A stretch of DNA of 64,000 nucleotides, taken from the NCBI RefSeq assembly GCF_021026295.1, contig NZ_JAJNDA010000012.1:152040-216039 (forward strand), written 5' to 3'. The notes under the pieces are model-generated. The model saw only the letters and a list, made by a program, of their open reading frames with translations. It searched no databases and was not told the DNA's origin. A program made the position numbers and the translations under genes. This document shows, piece after piece, positions 1 to 17,969 of this stretch; the first letter of the stretch is position 1, and every line of letters begins with the position of its first letter. The DNA is from Actinomycetospora soli. GTDB lineage: Bacteria; Actinomycetota; Actinomycetes; Mycobacteriales; Pseudonocardiaceae.

Positions 1-305
1 CCCTGCGCCCGGGGCTGGAACCGCTTCATGGTCGGGCCCTCGTCCACGGTGATCGTCGAGATCACGAGCGTGGCGGGGTCCAGCGCGAAGTTGTTCTCGG
101 CGTTGGCCACCGCGCTCGCCACGAGCTTGGCCACCGGCTTGGCGGCGGCCTGCTCGGCGAACTGCAGCACCGAGGCGGCCCGGTCCACGGGCATGCCGCG
201 GACCAGGTCCACGACACGGCGGACCTTCATCGGCGACATGCGCACGTAGCGCGCCCGAGCCACGGCGCTCCGGGGCGTCGTGCCGGTGTCGGCTGGTGCA
301 GACAT
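1..305 (-). CDS. rplV: 50S ribosomal protein L22 (3' end outside window)
   Basis: L22 is a large-subunit protein that lines the nascent-peptide exit tunnel. The visible N-terminal ~100 residues begin [20 protein letters not shown] and continue with the family signature [17 protein letters not shown] and a later NAENNF segment, all typical of L22. The ATG at 305 follows rpsS by about 50 bases on the same strand, as in the standard S10 operon order. The C-terminal end lies beyond the left edge, so the macrolide-contact hairpin loop cannot be inspected. Confidence 0.95.
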   Translation of the reverse strand, partial: MSAPADTGTTPRSAVARARYVRMSPMKVRRVVDLVRGMPVDRAASVLQFAEQAAAKPVAKLVASAVANAENNFALDPATLVISTITVDEGPTMKRFQPRAQ

Positions 306-354
306 CGTTCGTCTACCTTCCTGGTTTCGCGGGTCGTGACCGGCGGGTGCGTGC

Positions 355-636
355 CTAGCGGCGACGCGACCGACGGTCCTCCTTGACGTGCCCGCGGAAC
401 GTGCGGGTCGGGGCGAACTCGCCGAGCTTGTGCCCGACCATGGCCTCCGAGACGAAGACCGGGACGTGCTTGCGCCCGTCGTGCACGGCCAGCGTGTGGC
501 CGAGCATGTCCGGGATGATCGTCGAGCGGCGCGACCAGGTCTTGATGACCGACTTGCGGTTCGAGTCGTTCAGCGCGTCGATCTTCTTGAGCAGGTGGTC
601 GTCGACGAACGGCCCCTTCTTGACACTGCGTGGCAT
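355..636 (-). CDS. rpsS: 30S ribosomal protein S19
   Basis: S19 sits in the head of the small subunit with S13 and contacts the A-site finger. The 93-residue product has the family length and opens [18 protein letters not shown]. It contains the conserved [15 protein letters not shown] and [13 protein letters not shown] motifs, and ends in a basic tail. It lies 18 bases after rplB and before rplV in the S10 operon, so it is co-transcribed with them. Nothing unusual is seen. Confidence 0.98.
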   Translation of the reverse strand: MPRSVKKGPFVDDHLLKKIDALNDSNRKSVIKTWSRRSTIIPDMLGHTLAVHDGRKHVPVFVSEAMVGHKLGEFAPTRTFRGHVKEDRRSRRR

Positions 637-654
637 CGCTGTCTCCCTCCTGCT

Positions 655-1494
655 CTATCGCTTCTTGTTCTTGCCGGTACGCCGGCGGCGCACGATCATG
701 CGGTCGCTCTCCTTGCGGCCGCGGGTGCGGCCCTCCGGGGTACCCGCCGGGTTCACCGGGTGGCGGCCACCGGACGTCTTGCCCTCACCACCACCGTGCG
801 GGTGGTCGACGGGGTTCATCGCGACACCGCGCACCGTCGGGCGCTTGCCGCGCCAGCGGTTGCGGCCCGCCTTGCCCCAGTTGATGTTCGAGTGGTCGGA
901 GTTGCCGACCTCGCCGATCGTCGCGCGGCAGCGCACGTCGACGTTGCGGATCTCGCCGGACGGCATCCGGAGCTGGGCGTACGGCCCGTCCTTGGCCACC
1001 AGCTGCACCCGGGCGCCGGCGGAGCGCGCGATCTTGGCGCCGCCACCGGGGCGGAGCTCGATCGCGTGCACCACGGTGCCGGTCGGGATGTTGCGCAGCG
1101 GGAGGTTGTTGCCCGGCTTGATGTCGGCGCGGACGCCGCTCTCCACCGCGTCACCCTGGCCGAGACGCTCCGGCGCGATGATGTAGCGCTTCTCGCCGTC
1201 GGCGTAGTGCAGCAGGGCGATGCGGGCGCTGCGGTTCGGGTCGTACTCGATGTGCGCGACCTTGGCCGGCACGCCGTCCTTGTCGTTGCGGCGGAAGTCG
1301 ATCAGCCGGTAGGCCCGCTTGTGGCCGCCACCCTGGTGCCGGGTGGTGATCCGGCCGGTGGCGTTGCGGCCGCCCTTGTTGTGCAGCGGGCGGATGAGCG
1401 ACTTCTCCGGGTGGTCACGCGTGATCTCGGCGAAGTCCGAGACGCTCGCGCCACGCCGCCCGGCGGTCGTCGGCTTGTACCTGCGAATTCCCAT
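655..1494 (-). CDS. rplB: 50S ribosomal protein L2
   Basis: L2 is one of the largest large-subunit proteins. It is needed for subunit association and for the peptidyl-transferase environment. The 279-residue protein has the expected length, starts [20 protein letters not shown] and carries the C-terminal [13 protein letters not shown] signature whose histidine is near-universal in L2. The ATG at 1494 is 14 bases downstream of rplW, in the S10 operon. The basic C-terminal tail is normal for the family. Confidence 0.98.
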   Translation of the reverse strand: MGIRRYKPTTAGRRGASVSDFAEITRDHPEKSLIRPLHNKGGRNATGRITTRHQGGGHKRAYRLIDFRRNDKDGVPAKVAHIEYDPNRSARIALLHYADGEKRYIIAPERLGQGDAVESGVRADIKPGNNLPLRNIPTGTVVHAIELRPGGGAKIARSAGARVQLVAKDGPYAQLRMPSGEIRNVDVRCRATIGEVGNSDHSNINWGKAGRNRWRGKRPTVRGVAMNPVDHPHGGGEGKTSGGRHPVNPAGTPEGRTRGRKESDRMIVRRRRTGKNKKR

Positions 1495-1508
1495 GGTTGC
1501 TGACTCCC

Positions 1509-1808
1509 CTAGGCCCCGGGCCCGCCGAAGACGTCGATCGTCCGGCTCTCGGGCGTCACGGTGACGACGGCGCGCTTGGTGTCCTTGCGCTTGCCGTAGC
1601 CGGTGCAGGAACGCTTGCGCTTCCCCTCACGGTTGAGCGTGTTCACGCTCGCCACCGTCACGTCGAAGATCTCCTGCACGGCGATCTTGATCTGGGTCTT
1701 GTTCGCGTCCGGGCGCACCAGGAACGTGTACTGGCGCTCCTCGAGAAGGCCGTAGCTCTTCTCCGAGATCACCGGCGCGATGATGATGTCGCGCGGGTCC
1801 GCGATCAC
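1509..1808 (-). CDS. rplW: 50S ribosomal protein L23
   Basis: L23 sits at the tunnel exit and is a docking site for trigger factor and SRP. The 99-residue product contains [18 protein letters not shown], typical of bacterial L23, followed by an NKTQIKIAV segment. It starts with GTG, and its first bases overlap the rplD stop codon (GTGA), so the two genes are probably translationally coupled. S10 operon member. Confidence 0.97.
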   Translation of the reverse strand: MIADPRDIIIAPVISEKSYGLLEERQYTFLVRPDANKTQIKIAVQEIFDVTVASVNTLNREGKRKRSCTGYGKRKDTKRAVVTVTPESRTIDVFGGPGA

Positions 1809-2668
1809 TGGTCGACCTCCTCGGCGCGCGCGGTGCGGGCGCTCACGAACGCGTCCAGCGCCGCCGACGTGAAGACCACGTCGTCCGCGCGGAGCACGTC
1901 GTAGGTGTTCAGCTGGTCCGGCGTCAGCAGGTGCACGGCCGGCAGGTTCGCGACGCTGCGGCGACCGGCCTCGTCCTCCCGGGCCACGACCGCCAGCACC
2001 GTGCGGTGCTCCCGGTCCGCCGTGATGACGCCGGCGAGGGCCGTCCGGGCGCCCTTGGTCGAGGGCGTGGCGCCGTCGACGAGCGCGGAGAAGACGTGGA
2101 TCCGCTCGTGGCGGGCCCGGTCGGACAGCGCACCCCGGAGGGCGGCGGCCTTCATCTTCTTCGGGGTCCGCTGCGAGTAGTCCCGCGGCGTCGGCCCGTG
2201 CACGGTGCCACCGCCGGTGAACTGTGGGGCGCGGGTCGAACCCTGGCGGGCGCGGCCGGTGCCCTTCTGGCGGTACGGCTTCTTGCCGCCGCCCCGGACC
2301 TCGCCGCGGGTCTTCGTGTCGTGCGTGCCCTGGCGGGCCGCGGCGAGCTGCGCGGTGACCACCTGGTGCATCAGCGCGGTGTTCGCGGGCGCGTCGAAGA
2401 GGTCGCCGGGGAGCTCCGCGGTGCCGTCCGTGCCGCCCGTGGGCGTGTGGACGGTGACCGTGCGGGTCTCGCCGGTCGCGGCGCTCAGCTGCGCCTCGCG
2501 GCGCGCGGAGCGGCGGGCGTCGCCGGCGGAGAACCCGCGGCGGCGGGCGACCGCCAGCGTCGAGGTCGCGGCCTCGGTCGCCGACGAGGTGCCGGCGTCG
2601 ACCGACTCGCCCGCGTCGGGGCCCTCGGTGTCGCTCACGCCCGGGGTGTGGCCGTCAGGCGTCGTCAC
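1805..2668 (-). CDS. rplD: 50S ribosomal protein L4 with N-terminal extension
   Basis: L4 is an assembly protein whose loop reaches the exit tunnel. In enterobacteria it also represses the S10 operon. The L4 core begins near residue 68 ([17 protein letters not shown]) and includes the loop [20 protein letters not shown]. The protein is 287 residues, roughly 65 longer at the N terminus than usual. The extra part is acidic, then Ser/Ala/Arg-rich, and has no recognised fold. The GTG start overlaps the rplC stop (GTGA), which supports the long form. No good alternative ATG or GTG sits near the core start. Confidence 0.95.
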   Translation of the reverse strand: MTTPDGHTPGVSDTEGPDAGESVDAGTSSATEAATSTLAVARRRGFSAGDARRSARREAQLSAATGETRTVTVHTPTGGTDGTAELPGDLFDAPANTALMHQVVTAQLAAARQGTHDTKTRGEVRGGGKKPYRQKGTGRARQGSTRAPQFTGGGTVHGPTPRDYSQRTPKKMKAAALRGALSDRARHERIHVFSALVDGATPSTKGARTALAGVITADREHRTVLAVVAREDEAGRRSVANLPAVHLLTPDQLNTYDVLRADDVVFTSAALDAFVSARTARAEEVDQ

Positions 2669-3345
2669 TGCTGGTCACCGCCCTTCTTGGCAGCAGAGGT
2701 GACGAGGACCAGGCCGCCGCGCGGGCCGGGGACGGCGCCGCGGATCAGCAGCAGGCCCGCGTCGGCGTCCACGCCGTGGACGGTCAGGTTCTGCGTCGTG
2801 GTCTTGACGTTGCCCATCCGGCCGGCCATGCGCGTGCCCTTGAAGACACGGGCCGGGGTGGCGCAGCCACCGATGGAGCCGGGCGAGCGGTGCTTGCGCT
2901 GGGTGCCGTGGCTGGCGCCGAGGCCGTGGAAGCCGTGGCGCTTCATGACACCCGCGGTGCCCTTGCCCTTGCTGTTCGCCGTGACGTCGATGACGGCACC
3001 GGCGGAGAACACCTCGGCGGTGACCTCCTGGCCGACCTCGTAGGACGAGGCGTCCGAGGTGCGGAGCTCGACGAGGTGGCGCCGGGGCGTCACGCCTGCC
3101 TTGGCGAAGTGGCCGGCCTCCGGCTTGTTCACCTTGCGGGGGTCGATGGCGCCGAAGGCGATCTGGACCGCGTTGTAGCCGTCCACGGAAGGGGTCCGCA
3201 CCTGCGTGACGACGCAGGGGCCCGCCTTCACGACGGTGACGGGGACGACGCGGTTCGCCTCGTCGAACACCTGGGTCATGCCGACCTTGGTGCCGAGCAC
3301 GCCGCTCAGGCGCCGCTCGTTGCTGCGGAGAGGATCTGCAGACAT
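2665..3345 (-). CDS. rplC: 50S ribosomal protein L3
   Basis: L3 binds near the 3' end of 23S rRNA and is an early assembly protein whose tip approaches the peptidyl-transferase centre. The 226-residue product has [18 protein letters not shown] near the start, then the [16 protein letters not shown] segment and [15 protein letters not shown], all L3 hallmarks. The reading frame stays open further upstream, but the ATG at 3345 ([12 protein letters not shown]) lies 8 bases after the rpsJ stop and gives the normal length. It overlaps rplD by four bases. Confidence 0.97.
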   Translation of the reverse strand: MSADPLRSNERRLSGVLGTKVGMTQVFDEANRVVPVTVVKAGPCVVTQVRTPSVDGYNAVQIAFGAIDPRKVNKPEAGHFAKAGVTPRRHLVELRTSDASSYEVGQEVTAEVFSAGAVIDVTANSKGKGTAGVMKRHGFHGLGASHGTQRKHRSPGSIGGCATPARVFKGTRMAGRMGNVKTTTQNLTVHGVDADAGLLLIRGAVPGPRGGLVLVTSAAKKGGDQQ

Positions 3346-3353
3346 GCCGGGCC

Positions 3354-3659
3354 TCACTGGATGTTGACGTCGACGCTGGCCGGCAGGTCGATGCGCATGA
3401 GCGCGTCCACCGTCTTGGGCGTCGGGTCGACGATGTCGATCAGTCGCTTGTGCGTGCGCATCTCGAAGTGCTCGCGCGAGTCCTTGTACTTGTGCGGCGA
3501 GCGGATGACGCAGTACACGTTCTTCTCCGTCGGCAGCGGCACCGGGCCGACGACGGAGGCACCGGTGCGCGTCACGGTCTCGACGATCTTGCGAGCCGAC
3601 GCATCGATGGCCTCGTGGTCGTAGGCCTTGAGCCTGATGCGGATCTTCTGTCCCGCCAT
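3354..3659 (-). CDS. rpsJ: 30S ribosomal protein S10 / NusE
   Basis: S10 is a small-subunit head protein and, as NusE, joins NusB in antitermination complexes and contacts NusG. The 101-residue sequence is canonical: [19 protein letters not shown], then [20 protein letters not shown], then [16 protein letters not shown]. It is the first gene of the S10 operon and has an AGAGGAA-type ribosome binding site before the ATG. About 400 bases of leader separate it from tuf. Confidence 0.98.
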   Translation of the reverse strand: MAGQKIRIRLKAYDHEAIDASARKIVETVTRTGASVVGPVPLPTEKNVYCVIRSPHKYKDSREHFEMRTHKRLIDIVDPTPKTVDALMRIDLPASVDVNIQ

Positions 3660-4058
3660 GGTGGCTTGCCGTTCCTCTTCTCGTCCTCGAACGATGCCGC
3701 ACCGGCCCCGCGGCGGTCGTCCCGCGCGGCGACCCCGCGGACCTCCGGTCCACGCGGTCGGGCGTGTCGACGCCTCCGGCCGGTGCGCCCCGGACGCTCG
3801 TCGCTCCGCGGCCTCAGGCCCTCGCTGTGCGCTGACCCTCGCTGTTCATGGTGTGTCCGTCCCGCGGTCGCCCCTCCCGGGGCTCGCACGGCACGGTGGA
3901 CGACGCCCTGGGGTGACGTCCGGTTCGTGCCCGGGTCCTCGACGGACCCCGCTCACGCCGGGGCGGTCGGCTCGATACCGATTGAGCCGACCGCCCGGGC
4001 AAGCAACCCCACCAGTGTCGCACGCGCCCGTGGGCGCCCCGACACCGGGGTGAGGGTC
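3660..4058 (-). other. tuf-rpsJ intergenic region (S10 operon leader)
   Basis: About 400 bases carry no credible gene. The distal part must contain the tuf terminator (see 3961-3996) and the promoter and leader of the S10 operon. I could not pick out a convincing -35/-10 pair. The L4-binding leader hairpin known in enterobacteria is not recognisable by eye. Confidence 0.6.
3961..3996 (-). terminator. Hairpin downstream of tuf
   Basis: A perfect 13-bp inverted repeat (GGGCGGTCGGCTC ... GAGCCGACCGCCC) with a 10-base loop lies about 60 bases beyond the tuf stop. There is no U-tract, as is usual for high-GC actinobacterial terminators. It most likely ends tuf mRNA before the S10 operon promoter. 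Confidence 0.75.
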
Positions 4059-5252
<1,194 letters not shown>

Positions 5253-5401
5253 TGCTCTCGTCCTCCTGGACTTTCTGGGTCTGTCGTCGCCGGGCTCGGC
5301 GGTACGTCGGTCGTGCGGTCCTCTGGGTGGGCTGACGCCGGGCGGAGGACCCGAGGTGACTCCACGAGGCTAACGGGGACGGATCCCCCGCCTCACCGCG
5401 C

Positions 5402-5428
5402 CCCGTCGTCCCGGTCCGGGACGACGGG
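5402..5428 (-). terminator. Hairpin between fusA and tuf
   Basis: CCCGTCGTCCCGG and its exact complement are separated by a single base (effective loop GGTCC), 13 bases past the fusA stop. It is a strong stem without a U-tract. It may partly terminate or stabilise fusA mRNA. A TAGCCT hexamer on the minus strand (5367-5372) is a weak candidate -10 for a separate tuf promoter. Confidence 0.65.
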
Positions 5429-5440
5429 CCACGGCCGGGG

Positions 5441-7543
5441 TCACTCGCCGGTCGCCTTGGCGATGATCTCCTTGGCCACGCTGGCCGGGACCTCGCCGTA
5501 CGAGTCGAACTGCATGGAGTAGTTCGCCCGGCCCTGGGTCTTCGACCGCAGGTCACCGACGTAGCCGAACATCTCCGAGAGCGGCACCACGGCCTTGACG
5601 ATCCGGTTGCCGCTGCGCTCCTCCATGGCCTGGATCTGGCCACGGCGGGAGTTCAGGTCGCCGATGACGTCGCCCATGTAGTCCTCGGGCGTCGACACCT
5701 CGACGGCCATCAGGGGCTCGAGGATGGCCGGGTCCGCCTTGCGGGCCGCCTCCTTGAGCGCCATCGAGCCGGCGACCTTGAACGCCATCTCCGACGAGTC
5801 GACCTCGTGGTACTGACCGTCGAGCAGCGTCAGGCGCAGGCCCGTCATCGGGTAGCCGGCCAGCACGCCGTACTGCATGGCGTCCTGGGCGCCGGCGTCG
5901 ACCGACGGGATGTACTCGCGCGGGACGCGACCACCGGTGACCTTGTTGACGAACTCGTAGAGCGCGCCGTCCTCGGACTTCTCCATCGGCTCGAGCGCGA
6001 TGATGACGCGCGCGAACTGGCCGGAGCCGCCGGTCTGCTTCTTGTGCGTGTACTCGTACTTCTCCACCGGGCGGCGGATGGTCTCCCGGTAGGCCACCTG
6101 CGGCTTGCCGATGTTGGCCTCGACCTTGAAGTCGGACTTCATCCGGTTGACCAGCACCTCGAGGTGGAGCTCGCCCATCCCCTTGATGATGGTCTGGCCG
6201 GTCTCCTCGTCGCGGGCGACCTGGAAGGTCGGGTCCTCGTCGGTGAGCCGCTGGATGGCGGTGGAGAGCTTCTCCTGGTCGGCCTTCGACTTCGGCTCGA
6301 TCGCGACCTCGATGACCGGGGTCGGGAACACCATCGACTCGAGGATGACCGGGTTCTGCGGGTCGCAGAGCGTGTCACCCGTCGTGGTGTCCTTGAGCCC
6401 GACGACCGCGTAGATGTGCCCGGCCATGGCCTCGTCGACCGGGTTCTCCTTGTTGGAGTGCATCTGGAAGACCTTCCCGATGCGCTCCTTGCGGTCCTTC
6501 GTCGAGTTGATCATCTGCGCGCCCGAGGCGATCTTGCCCGAGTAGACGCGGATGTAGGTGAGCTTCCCGTAGAACGGGTGGCTCATGATCTTGAACGCGA
6601 GCGCCGCGAAGGGCTCCTCGGTCGTCGCGTGGCGCACGACCGGGGTCTCGCCGTCGAGCAGCGTCCCCTCGACCGGCTTCACGTCGACCGGCGCCGGCAG
6701 GTAGGCGATGACGGCGTCGAGCATGGGCTGCACGCCCTTGTTCTTGTACGCCGTCCCGCAGAGCACCGGGTTGTACTCGCTGGTCACCGTCACGGCGCGG
6801 ATGCCGTGCTCGATGTCCTCGACGGAGATCTCCTCGCCGGCGAAGTAGCGCTCCATGAGCGACTCGTCGTTCTCGGCGATGGCCTCCATGAGGGCCTCGC
6901 GGTACTCGGCCGCCTTCTCGGCGTACTCGGCCGGGATCTCCTCGACCGTGTAGTCCTCGCCCTTGGAGACCTCACCGCGCCAGGTGAGGGCGCGCATGCG
7001 GACCAGGTCGATCACGCCGTAGAAGTCGGACTCGACCCCCATCGGCAGCTGCAGGACGAGCGGCTTCGCGTGCAGCCGGTCCTTGATGGTCTGCACGGTG
7101 AAGTAGAAGTCCGCGCCGAGCTTGTCCATCTTGTTGACGAAGCAGATGCGCGGGACGTCGTAGGTGTCGGCCTGGCGCCACACCGTCTCCGACTGGGGCT
7201 CGACACCCTCCTTGCCGTCGAACACGGCGACCGCACCGTCGAGGACGCGCAGGTTGCGCTCGACCTCGATCGTGAAGTCGACGTGGCCGGGGGTGTCGAT
7301 GATGTTGATCTGGTGGTCTTTCCAGAAGGTCGTCGTCGCGGCCGACGTGATCGTGATGCCGCGCTTCTGCTCCTCCTCCATCCAGTCCATCGTGGCCGCG
7401 CCGTCGTGGACCTCACCGATCTTGTAGTTGATGCCGGTGTAGTACAGGATGCGCTCGGTCGTGGTGGTCTTGCCCGCGTCGATGTGGGCCATGATCCCGA
7501 TGTTGCGGACCTTGCCCAGGTCGGTCAGCACGTCGCGTGCCAC
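5441..7543 (-). CDS. fusA: Elongation factor G
   Basis: EF-G is the translocase GTPase that moves tRNA-mRNA through the ribosome and, with RRF, recycles ribosomes. The 700-residue protein carries AHIDAGKT (19-26), RGITI switch I, DTPGH (83-87) and NKMD (137-140). Later segments include the domain III and domain IV motifs [15 protein letters not shown] and [18 protein letters not shown]. The start is GTG at 7543 with a GAAGAGGAA ribosome binding site. It lies about 100 bases after rpsG, with a hairpin in the gap. Confidence 0.99.
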   Translation of the reverse strand: MARDVLTDLGKVRNIGIMAHIDAGKTTTTERILYYTGINYKIGEVHDGAATMDWMEEEQKRGITITSAATTTFWKDHQINIIDTPGHVDFTIEVERNLRVLDGAVAVFDGKEGVEPQSETVWRQADTYDVPRICFVNKMDKLGADFYFTVQTIKDRLHAKPLVLQLPMGVESDFYGVIDLVRMRALTWRGEVSKGEDYTVEEIPAEYAEKAAEYREALMEAIAENDESLMERYFAGEEISVEDIEHGIRAVTVTSEYNPVLCGTAYKNKGVQPMLDAVIAYLPAPVDVKPVEGTLLDGETPVVRHATTEEPFAALAFKIMSHPFYGKLTYIRVYSGKIASGAQMINSTKDRKERIGKVFQMHSNKENPVDEAMAGHIYAVVGLKDTTTGDTLCDPQNPVILESMVFPTPVIEVAIEPKSKADQEKLSTAIQRLTDEDPTFQVARDEETGQTIIKGMGELHLEVLVNRMKSDFKVEANIGKPQVAYRETIRRPVEKYEYTHKKQTGGSGQFARVIIALEPMEKSEDGALYEFVNKVTGGRVPREYIPSVDAGAQDAMQYGVLAGYPMTGLRLTLLDGQYHEVDSSEMAFKVAGSMALKEAARKADPAILEPLMAVEVSTPEDYMGDVIGDLNSRRGQIQAMEERSGNRIVKAVVPLSEMFGYVGDLRSKTQGRANYSMQFDSYGEVPASVAKEIIAKATGE

Positions 7544-7604
7544 GGAATTCCTCTTCCTTGTCGGATCGTCGCCGCGGGTCTGGCGCGGCGGACCTGCGCG
7601 ACAT

Positions 7605-7642
7605 CGGGCGGCCCCCGACGGTTCTCACCGGGGGCCGGCCCG
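7605..7642 (-). terminator. Hairpin between rpsG and fusA
   Basis: A 7-bp stem (GCCCCCG/CGGGGGC, 7611-7617 and 7629-7635) is extended by an outer 5-bp CGGGC/GCCCG stem across a small internal loop. It starts within 3 bases of the rpsG stop. It is more likely an attenuating or mRNA-protecting hairpin than a full terminator, because fusA is normally co-transcribed. Confidence 0.5.
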
Positions 7643-7644
7643 CG

Positions 7645-8115
7645 TCACCAGCGGTAGTGCGCGAAGGCCTTGTTCGACTCGGCCATCTTGTGGGTGTCCT
7701 CGCGGCGCTTGACCGCGGCACCGAGACCGTTCGAGGCGTCGAGGAGCTCGTTGGTGAGCCGCTCGACCATCGTCTTCTCCCGGCGCGCGCGCGCGTAGGT
7801 GATCAGCCAGCGCAGGCCGAGCGTGGTCGAACGACCGGCGCGCACCTCGATCGGCACCTGGTAGGTCGCGCCACCGACGCGGCGGCTGCGGACCTCGAGG
7901 GCCGGCTTCACGTTGTCCAGCGCCCGCTTCAGCGTGACGACCGGGTCGGCGCCGTTGCGCTCGCGGCAGCCCTCGAGGGCGCCGTACACGATGCGCTCGG
8001 CGAGCGACCGCTTGCCGTCGACGAGCACCTTGTTCACCAGCTGCGTCACCAGCGGGGCCCCGTACACGGGGTCGGACACCAGCGGACGCTTCGGAGCGGG
8101 TCCCTTGCGCGGCAT
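7645..8115 (-). CDS. rpsG: 30S ribosomal protein S7
   Basis: S7 nucleates assembly of the 30S head and lines the E site. The 156-residue product starts [19 protein letters not shown], contains [20 protein letters not shown], and ends NKAFAHYRW, matching the family end to end. The frame is open further upstream, but the ATG at 8115 is the conserved start and comes right after the rpsL stop. Confidence 0.98.
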   Translation of the reverse strand: MPRKGPAPKRPLVSDPVYGAPLVTQLVNKVLVDGKRSLAERIVYGALEGCRERNGADPVVTLKRALDNVKPALEVRSRRVGGATYQVPIEVRAGRSTTLGLRWLITYARARREKTMVERLTNELLDASNGLGAAVKRREDTHKMAESNKAFAHYRW

Positions 8116-8116
8116 G

Positions 8117-8491
8117 TCAGCCCTTGTCCTTCTTCGTCCCGTAGCGGCTGCGGGCCTGCTTGCGGTTCTTGACCGCCTGCGTGTCCAGCGCACCGCGGAT
8201 GATCTTGTAGCGAACGCCCGGCAGGTCCTTCACACGACCGCCGCGCACGAGCACGATCGAGTGCTCCTGCAGGTTGTGGCCCTCGCCGGGGATGTACGCG
8301 GTGACCTCGATCTGGTTCGAGAGGCGCACGCGCGCGACCTTGCGGAGCGCGGAGTTCGGCTTCTTCGGGGTGGTCGTGTAGACGCGGGTGCAGACACCGC
8401 GTCGCTGCGGGCTGCCCTTGAGGGCCGCGGTCTTGGTCTTCTCGACCTTGTCCTCGCGGCCCCGGCGGACCAACTGCTGGATGGTGGGCAT
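8117..8491 (-). CDS. rpsL: 30S ribosomal protein S12
   Basis: S12 is a decoding-centre protein and the classic streptomycin-resistance locus. The 124-residue sequence starts [19 protein letters not shown], has [20 protein letters not shown], and ends [14 protein letters not shown]. Lys43 and Lys88, the positions mutated in streptomycin resistance, are both wild type. The ATG at 8491 is chosen over the longer open frame because it gives the exact family length. First gene of the str operon. Confidence 0.98.
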   Translation of the reverse strand: MPTIQQLVRRGREDKVEKTKTAALKGSPQRRGVCTRVYTTTPKKPNSALRKVARVRLSNQIEVTAYIPGEGHNLQEHSIVLVRGGRVKDLPGVRYKIIRGALDTQAVKNRKQARSRYGTKKDKG

Positions 8492-8975
8492 TCGTTCCTC
8501 TGGCTCGTGTCCTGCTTCGCTGTCTCGTCGGTGTCGGACCCCGGTCGCGGGGTCGGGCGTGTCGCTGAGAGCGTCCACGGCCCTCACACTCGACACCGCC
8601 GGCGCACCCGGTCGTCGTCGGCGACGCCCGGACCGGGCGCAGCGCAACGACCCGATCGCGTCGGGCACCGGGTACGACGATACCCGGCGTTGACACGCGG
8701 GTTCGCAGGTGGGTCCGGATCCGCGTCCTCCCGGTGGAACCGGGGCGCCCTCGACGGACCCTGCGTGCCCTCGAAGACCGACGGTGGATCTCCATATCGG
8801 GTCGCCGTACACGCGACTCCGAACGGGCTCGCCGCAGACTACACCAACGGCGCCTCGAGCAGCCACAACGCCGGCCCGCCGGTCGGCATTCCCCGGACCC
8901 GACCGTCCCCGGACAGCAGGACGCCCCCGCCCGGCGGTGCCGGACGGGGGCGTGGGTCGTGCGGGGTGCGCTCCG
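8492..8975. other. rpoC-rpsL intergenic region
   Basis: About 480 bases without a believable gene. It holds the rpoC terminator at 8921-8953 and, nearer rpsL, the str-operon promoter and leader. Two small inverted repeats are visible: 8668-8687 (CCGGGTA, 6-base spacer, TACCCGG) and 8537-8554 (GACCCCG, 4-base loop, CGGGGTC). I could not assign a clear -35/-10 pair for rpsL. Confidence 0.6.
8921..8953 (-). terminator. Terminator of the rpoBC operon
   Basis: ACGCCCCCG and CGGGGGCGT pair around an inner CCGG/CCGG stem with one mismatch, giving a GC-rich hairpin. It starts about 20 bases after the rpoC stop on the transcribed strand. No U-tract follows. Confidence 0.8.
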
Positions 8976-12884
<3,909 letters not shown>

Positions 12885-12928
12885 AGGTTCTCCCCTGGAT
12901 GGGTGAGCTGTTTTCTAGAGGGTCCGCG

Positions 12929-12971
12929 TGCGTCGCCCGGGCCGACCGGTGTGGCCGGCCCGGGCGACGCA
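12929..12971 (-). terminator. 15-bp hairpin between rpoB and rpoC
   Basis: TGCGTCGCCCGGGCC and its exact complement flank a 13-base loop, 9 bases past the rpoB stop. The stem looks as strong as the terminators elsewhere in this window, yet rpoC must be read through it. It may act as an attenuator, a processing site or a stability element that sets the beta to beta' ratio. Confidence 0.6.
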
Positions 12972-12979
12972 GCGAGGCG

Positions 12980-16462
<3,483 letters not shown>

Positions 16463-16728
16463 GATGCGTCCTTCCGGAACAACGCTGTCTGACGCTGTCA
16501 GTAGCTCGTCCGCTCGAGACGCAGCGCAGTGCCCCGGGCGGCCGACTCGCGCGGCCTGCGGGGTGCCCACGGGTGACGTGGGGACACGTGAAGGCAGCGC
16601 GATCCGACAGTCTAGCCATGGCTGGACGCACGTGTCGAACACCCCCCTCCGTGACGCGCCTGCGGGGGCCGGTCCGTGAGGGCCGGGCCCGACCGCGGGG
16701 TCGGACGTGGGGGTCTCGCGCTGGGAAC

Positions 16729-16757
16729 AGCGTGACCGGTGACCACGCCGCAGTCAA
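16729..16757 (-). promoter_or_regulatory. Candidate rpoBC promoter
   Basis: On the minus strand TTGACT (16752-16757) and CACGCT (16729-16734) are separated by 17 bases, a good actinobacterial housekeeping-sigma match. It lies between the Mce terminator and rpoB and would give a 5' leader of about 260 bases. Found by eye, not confirmed. Confidence 0.45.
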
Positions 16758-16826
16758 GTCCGACGCGCAGCCGATCGCGGCGCGTCGCGACCTCCCGCCG
16801 CAGGTCAGAGCCGTACCTCGTGCGAA

Positions 16827-16870
16827 CGGGCCCGGGAGGGACCCCCATCGTGGGGTCTCTCCCGGGCCCG
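16827..16870 (-). terminator. Terminator of the Mce operon
   Basis: A 19-bp stem with one G-T pair (CGGGCCCGGGAG... with its complement) and a 6-base loop CATCGT, starting 25 bases beyond the last Mce-operon stop. It separates the importer operon from the rpoB promoter region. Confidence 0.85.
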
Positions 16871-16894
16871 TCGTCGTGCCGGCCCGCGCCGCGC

Positions 16895-17953
16895 CTACAG
16901 CGGCTTGAGCTCCGTGATCTTCCAGCGGCCGTCCTGCCTGACCACCTGCACCGACAGGAGGCCGGGGGCGTTGGTGGTCTGGTTGTTCGTGGTGCGCTCG
17001 GCCGTGAACTGCACGAAGGCGATCAGGCTCGCCCGGTCGGTCGTGAGGTCCTGCACGCCGATGTTCAGCACGCTCGCGGTCTGGCGCAGCTTCTGCTCGG
17101 TGGCCGGCCCGCGGATCGTCTGGTCGAAGACCTGCAGGTAGTTCGTCGTGAACTCCCCGGTCGACTGCGTCTTCGCGGCGTTCACCGAGTCGTCGAGCTT
17201 GGTGAAGTCGTAGGACAGGATCGACTCGAGGGCACCGCGCGTCTGCCCGACGACCTCGGCGGTCCCCGCGACGTCGACCACGGCGGCGTTGGCGTAGGGC
17301 TGGCCCTCCGCCCGGTCACCGCGGGCGGCGACGAACGCCAGCGTGGCGAGCGCGAGGCACACCACGATCACCACGGCGAGCACCGCGATCAGCCGCTTCG
17401 GGTTCGCCCCGAGCGCGGCGAAGGGACGGGTCACCGCGGCGGCGACCCGCGCCCCGCGCGACTCCCCCGGCTCCGTCGGGCGCGACGCGGCCGGCGCGGG
17501 GGCCGGACGGGCCGGACCCGGACGGTCGAGCACCGCGGTGCCGCCGCGGCGCGAGGACGCGCCGGCCGGGGTCATCGCCCGGGTGGGCCGGCGCTTCGGC
17601 TCGGGACGCTCCTCCGTGGGGCGACCGTCGGCCTCGATGTCATCACCGGGGCCGGCGGGTACCGGGGCGGCGGCCACCTCGTCGTCGGGTGCGGCGGCCG
17701 GGGCCGTACCGGCGGCGGGACCGTCGGCCGGGGTGACCGGCGTCCCGGCGGCCGGGGCGTCGACCACCGGGCCGGCGGGGGCCGTCCGGCCGGGGTCCGT
17801 GACGGCCGCGGTGTCCCGCGGCTTGGTGGTGTCGGCGGCGGGGACCGGGGTCGGCTCGTCGGCGCCGGTCCGGCGCGGGTCGCGCAGACCGGCGACCTTG
17901 GGGCGGCGGCCCGCCGGGGACGTGCTCGGGGTGGTGCGGCTACGGGGTGGCAC
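16895..17953 (-). CDS. Mce-associated membrane protein with long disordered N terminus
   Basis: Proteins of this class (M. tuberculosis Rv0177/Rv0178 type) are encoded after mceF and are thought to stabilise or assist the Mce complex. The 352-residue product has about 185 residues of Pro/Ala/Asp-rich sequence with no predicted fold, one transmembrane helix (about 188-210, RLIAVLAVVIVVCLALATLA), then a 140-residue extracytoplasmic domain ending GRWKITELKPL. The GTG start follows GAGGAAGGG. Last gene of the operon. The assignment rests on topology and position, and the function is inferred. Confidence 0.8.
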   Translation of the reverse strand: MPPRSRTTPSTSPAGRRPKVAGLRDPRRTGADEPTPVPAADTTKPRDTAAVTDPGRTAPAGPVVDAPAAGTPVTPADGPAAGTAPAAAPDDEVAAAPVPAGPGDDIEADGRPTEERPEPKRRPTRAMTPAGASSRRGGTAVLDRPGPARPAPAPAASRPTEPGESRGARVAAAVTRPFAALGANPKRLIAVLAVVIVVCLALATLAFVAARGDRAEGQPYANAAVVDVAGTAEVVGQTRGALESILSYDFTKLDDSVNAAKTQSTGEFTTNYLQVFDQTIRGPATEQKLRQTASVLNIGVQDLTTDRASLIAFVQFTAERTTNNQTTNAPGLLSVQVVRQDGRWKITELKPL

Positions 17954-17969
17954 GGGGCTGTTCCCTTCC

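Larger units (their letters stand above)
16463..16894. other. Mce operon 3' end - rpoB intergenic region
   Basis: About 430 bases without a gene. It contains the Mce terminator hairpin (16827-16870), a candidate rpoB promoter (16729-16757) and a leader of roughly 250 bases before the rpoB TTG. No other structure stands out. Confidence 0.6.

Noticed and set aside
8689..8720. A plus-strand TTGACA promoter upstream of rpsL
   Set aside because: No gene lies downstream on that strand and the -10 position is GC only.
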